Positions 61,854 through 64,000 of a stretch of 64,000 nt of DNA are shown here, piece after piece. A model generated the notes under the pieces. That model had not been told where the DNA came from. It ran no database searches and saw only the letters and a program-made list of their open reading frames with translations. The stretch's first letter is position 1; every line of letters begins with the position of its first letter. Source of the stretch: Mycolicibacterium austroafricanum (GTDB lineage: Bacteria; Actinomycetota; Actinomycetes; Mycobacteriales; Mycobacteriaceae); assembly GCF_000612725.1 (NCBI RefSeq), contig NZ_HG964453.1, forward strand, positions 667,379 through 731,378, given 5' to 3'. The translations under genes and the position numbers were made by a program.

Positions 61854-62582
61854 GTGAACGATGAATTGAGTCAGGCAAATAACCGCGGATTCGAGCTCGG
61901 CAGGAGACATGGCGCACTTGCAGATGTCATTCTGCAAGCAGCAGTCTGGGCACGCTCCTTCGGGGTTTCAACCGCCGAGGTCCTACCTGACGGGTCGGTG
62001 TTCATGGCATACCCGCTCACGCAGCATGCTGACTACCTGATGGAGCTTTGGAGGCTTCTTGGGGGCGCGTGCGTCGACCTTGCCTCCTCTTTCGAGGGCG
62101 GCATGAGCGCCCGGGATGTGTCGGTAACGCCACGCAGCCATGGGGCTGCGATCCAGTCAACGACATACGTGATCGGCGCAGACTATTTACACGTCCTTCA
62201 ATCAAGAAGCGCGCATGGCTCAACTTTGCAGGACCTTTGGCGTAATGAAGTGACAAACGCGGCACTGTATCTCTGTGTTTGCGGTATTTGCACTGACGAG
62301 TTGGAGCGGTATGCCTCGATCTCACAGGCACTCTTCGACGACGCTTCGACTGTGGTTCGTGAAGCTTACGCACATTCGGTGGCGGTCACCTATGGGCGGA
62401 TTTGGGCTCGTGCTTCTCAGGCCAATGAGGGACGGGCACTCATCGCATGGATGAAGGCACTGGCTGACGGAGGGTTCAGCTTCGAGGAGTGCGTCTTGGA
62501 ACTGCGCGACCTAAAAGTTGCATCGCCCGAGGCCGTGTCCTGTTGCCTCAATAGCAAGAGTGCTTGGCTGCACGAAGAATGA
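61854..62582 (+). CDS. Unrecognised island protein, 242 residues
   Basis: The protein opens NDELSQANNRGFELGRRHGALADVILQAAVWARSFGVSTAEV and is predicted mainly helical and cytosolic. Cysteines cluster in LYLCVCGICTDELERY and SCCLNSKS. It is preceded by CACGGAGG with ideal spacing to GTG 61,854, which supports expression. Codon use is less GC-biased than in the chromosomal genes, in keeping with transfer. I recognise no domain. Confidence 0.62.
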   Translation: MNDELSQANNRGFELGRRHGALADVILQAAVWARSFGVSTAEVLPDGSVFMAYPLTQHADYLMELWRLLGGACVDLASSFEGGMSARDVSVTPRSHGAAIQSTTYVIGADYLHVLQSRSAHGSTLQDLWRNEVTNAALYLCVCGICTDELERYASISQALFDDASTVVREAYAHSVAVTYGRIWARASQANEGRALIAWMKALADGGFSFEECVLELRDLKVASPEAVSCCLNSKSAWLHEE

Positions 62583-62621
62583 GCGGACTGACTCTAGCGG
62601 GCATTCTTAGTACGGAGTGCA

Positions 62622-62864
62622 ATGTCCGAGGGCGCTAGCGGCCGCCGCCGTAACTGGCGATATCGCGAAAAGCGCTTGAACACAAGTGTTTTAGCGAAGC
62701 GGGTTAGTAGAGAGGATCACGATCTTGTAGTCGCATACGCTAGGAGCTTGAATACCACAGTCGCAGAGCTCCTGGATCCAGCTGTGACAGAACTTATCAC
62801 TCGAGCTAGTGCCTACATGGCGAGGGTAACCGTGGACTCGTCTGAACTCGGGGACCATGAATAA
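62622..62864 (+). CDS. Small ribbon-helix-helix-like protein (MobC/CopG type)
   Basis: This 80-residue protein has a basic N-terminus (GRRRNWRYREKRLN). A segment TSVLAKRVSREDHDLVVAYARSLNTTVAELLDPAVTELI follows, resembling the ribbon-helix-helix of relaxosome accessory or CopG-type regulators. ATG 62,622 has GGAG nearby. It lies 39 bases after the preceding unknown gene and is probably co-transcribed. The assignment is tentative. Confidence 0.5.
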   Translation: MSEGASGRRRNWRYREKRLNTSVLAKRVSREDHDLVVAYARSLNTTVAELLDPAVTELITRASAYMARVTVDSSELGDHE

Positions 62865-62978
62865 GCCAGTACGGTCTCGGGAAACGATTAGGCCAGGTAG
62901 GCGAGTTACGACTTGCAAATTTATCATGCTCGCGAGTAGCGCTAGAGCATGACAAGTCTAGTGCAGGGGGACAAGGAA

Positions 62979-63251
62979 ATGGCGGGTCAGACGGGGTCGT
63001 TGACCTTTAAGCGTGTCGATCCGAAGCCGTACGCCGAAGCTCAATACGACGGTGGCGATTACTCCATCGAGCGCGGGCGTCGCGGCACTTGGCTCGCCCG
63101 GAAATGGACGCTGTGGTTCGTCGACGTGGCGGGTGAGACGTCTCCGGGGACTTTTGGTTGGCGTGCGCTTGGTACCTACGCCACTCTGTCCGCTGCGAAA
63201 GTCGCGGCTAACCCGGATTTTTCGTGGTTTGTTGCTGGTGAGGGTGTGTAG
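62979..63251 (+). CDS. Unrecognised small protein with tryptophan-rich core
   Basis: This protein of about 90 residues opens AGQTGSLTFKRVDPKPYAEAQYDGGDYSIERGRRGTW and continues RKWTLWFVDVAGETSPGTFGWRALGTYATLSAAKVAAN. The pattern resembles small actinophage and island beta-domain proteins that modify or read a residue range, but no name can be given. ATG 62,979 is preferred for the GGGGG eight bases upstream; an in-frame ATG at 62,949 is possible. It ends just before the IS1380-type element. Confidence 0.5.
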   Translation: MAGQTGSLTFKRVDPKPYAEAQYDGGDYSIERGRRGTWLARKWTLWFVDVAGETSPGTFGWRALGTYATLSAAKVAANPDFSWFVAGEGV

Positions 63252-63332
63252 ATAAGCGAAAGTGCCTGTCCTGCAAGGAATAATCGGACTTGTCTAAGGT
63301 TCGGATCGTTCCAGCGGAAAGGCACCTCGCAG

Positions 63333-64000
63333 GTGAAGAATATCGCGACCACATCACGGGTGAAAGTGTCCGCCGACGGCCATGGCGTCGTGTCGCATGC
63401 CGGGATGGCCATGCTGCGCGAACTCGCCGACTGGACCGGGCTATCGACGCAGGTGACCGCCGCGTTGGCCGACACCTACCGCGGCCCGTGGGTGTATGCG
63501 CCCGGGGAGGTGTTCGCCGACCTGGCGGCCGCGGTCGCCGACGGCGCCGATTGCATCGACGCCGTCGGCCAGTTGTGCGGGGATCGTGAGCACGCCTTCG
63601 GCGCGAAAGCCTCCACCACCACGATGTGGCGACTGGTCGATGAGCGCATCGACGCCGCCCACCTACCCGCAGTGCGAGCAGCGCGCGCCGCGGCGCGCGC
63701 GGCGGCCTGGGCCGCCGGAGCCGCACCCACCGGCGATGACTGGCTGCACATCGACATCGATGCCACCCTGGTCATCGATCACTCCGACAACAAGCACGGC
63801 GCGGCCCCGACCTGGAAGAAAACGTTCGGCCTGCACCCGCTGCTGGCGTTTCTGGACCGCCCCGAGATCGCCGGCGGGGAAGCTCTGGCCGGGCTGCTGC
63901 GCACCGGTAACGCCGGCTCCAACACCGCCAGTGATCACATCATCGTCCTGGCCCAGGCACTGGCCGCCCTTGCGCCGGTGTGTCGGCCCGACCCCGCCAC
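63333..64000 (+). CDS. IS1380-family transposase, 5' part (runs off the window)
   Basis: An open frame from GTG 63,333 to the window end encodes at least 222 residues of an IS1380-type DDE transposase. It opens KNIATTSRVKVSADGHGVVSHAGMAMLRELADWTGL. The first acidic motif is visible in WLHIDIDATLVIDHSDNKHGAAPTWKKTFGLHPLLAFLD, typical of the family, followed by LRTGNAGSN. High GC and regular codon use contrast with the AT-richer genes just upstream. The left end of the element probably lies at about 63,255, within the stretch beginning AAGTGCCTGTCCTGC. Confidence 0.85.
   Translation, partial: MKNIATTSRVKVSADGHGVVSHAGMAMLRELADWTGLSTQVTAALADTYRGPWVYAPGEVFADLAAAVADGADCIDAVGQLCGDREHAFGAKASTTTMWRLVDERIDAAHLPAVRAARAAARAAAWAAGAAPTGDDWLHIDIDATLVIDHSDNKHGAAPTWKKTFGLHPLLAFLDRPEIAGGEALAGLLRTGNAGSNTASDHIIVLAQALAALAPVCRPDPA

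Larger units (their letters stand above)
55957..64000. mobile_element. Integrated element/genomic island at tRNA-Val (left part; right end beyond window)
   Basis: From the 3' end of tRNA-Val onward, conserved mycobacterial genes stop. In their place are a tyrosine integrase (its stop facing the tRNA), an excisionase, an IS-split helix-turn-helix gene, two IS elements and several unrecognised short genes. Base composition and codon use drift toward AT in several stretches (for example 61.5-63.0 kb). No second copy of the tRNA 3' end (attR) was seen in the window, so the element extends past 64 kb. Whether it is an ICE, phage remnant or other island is not decided by the visible genes. Confidence 0.75.

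Overview
The window is high-GC actinobacterial chromosome, and the gene content identifies a mycobacterium, most likely a rapid grower of the Mycolicibacterium type. The clearest evidence is the mycolic-acid FAS-II operon fabD-acpM-kasA-kasB-accD6 with its PucR-type regulator mabR and the pyruvate dehydrogenase gene aceE. Other mycobacterial genes are ahpE, mycothiol-dependent mscR, DUF3145 and DUF3052 proteins and a 13E12-type HNH gene. From about 33.5 to 55.9 kb the order follows the M. tuberculosis Rv2238c-Rv2260 neighbourhood (recognised from memory of that genome), with a few genes gained or lost. No RNA other than one tRNA is evident.

Layout. 0-5 kb: a GAF/SpoIIE/HATPase phosphatase with a STAS antagonist (a partner-switching module), a proteasome-like Ntn hydrolase and an MscS channel. 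4.6-16.6 kb: an exported acidic-tailed protein, a DUF427 protein, a frameshifted POT peptide transporter, a PhoD phosphatase, a molybdopterin oxidoreductase, a large secreted M4 metalloprotease, an alpha/beta hydrolase and an AzlCD exporter. 16.6-24.9 kb: catabolic and regulatory genes (TetR/Rieske oxygenase/reductase, a second acidic-tailed exported protein, P450/TetR, an SOS-box-controlled 13E12 HNH protein, an SDR). 24.9-29.9 kb: a compact Dpp/Opp-type ABC importer operon with a fused double ATPase. 30-33.5 kb: a small secreted protein, a second DapB-like reductase, a SABATH-family methyltransferase and a SHOCT protein. 33.5-44.3 kb: mscR plus a metallo-beta-lactamase-fold (MBL) hydrolase, a LuxR regulator, a methyltransferase, a serine hydrolase, DUF3145, a diacylglycerol kinase, an FAD-linked oxidase, a TetR regulator and glpD. 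44.3-54 kb: the FAS-II operon, mabR and aceE, all on the minus strand. 54.2-55.8 kb: a lipoprotein, a DUF3052 protein and ahpE.

At tRNA-Val(UAC) (55,882-55,956) the character changes. From the tRNA to the window end (at least 8 kb) lies an integrated element: a tyrosine integrase whose stop faces the tRNA, an excisionase, a helix-turn-helix protein gene split by an IS3-family insertion, a membrane-GAF protein, several unrecognised genes, a 690-bp control region with helically phased repeats, and the beginning of an IS1380-type transposase that runs off the window. Base composition is visibly less GC-rich in much of this element.

Themes. Lipid metabolism dominates the conserved core: pyruvate to acetyl-CoA (AceE), malonyl transfer (FabD), chain elongation on AcpM by KasA/KasB, malonyl-CoA supply (AccD6), glycerol-3-phosphate oxidation (GlpD), an ether-lipid-synthase-like oxidase and a lipid kinase. 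The most notable non-core signals are: the stand-alone Ntn hydrolase with the proteasomal Thr1/Asp17/Lys33 triad at exact spacing; an SOS box lying on the start codon of a probably leaderless 13E12 gene; a four-copy 29-bp hairpin repeat that copies the end of aceE; a 23-bp perfect inverted repeat with the glpD stop codon in its loop; a bacterial SABATH methyltransferase; and the IS-disrupted control operon of the integrated element.
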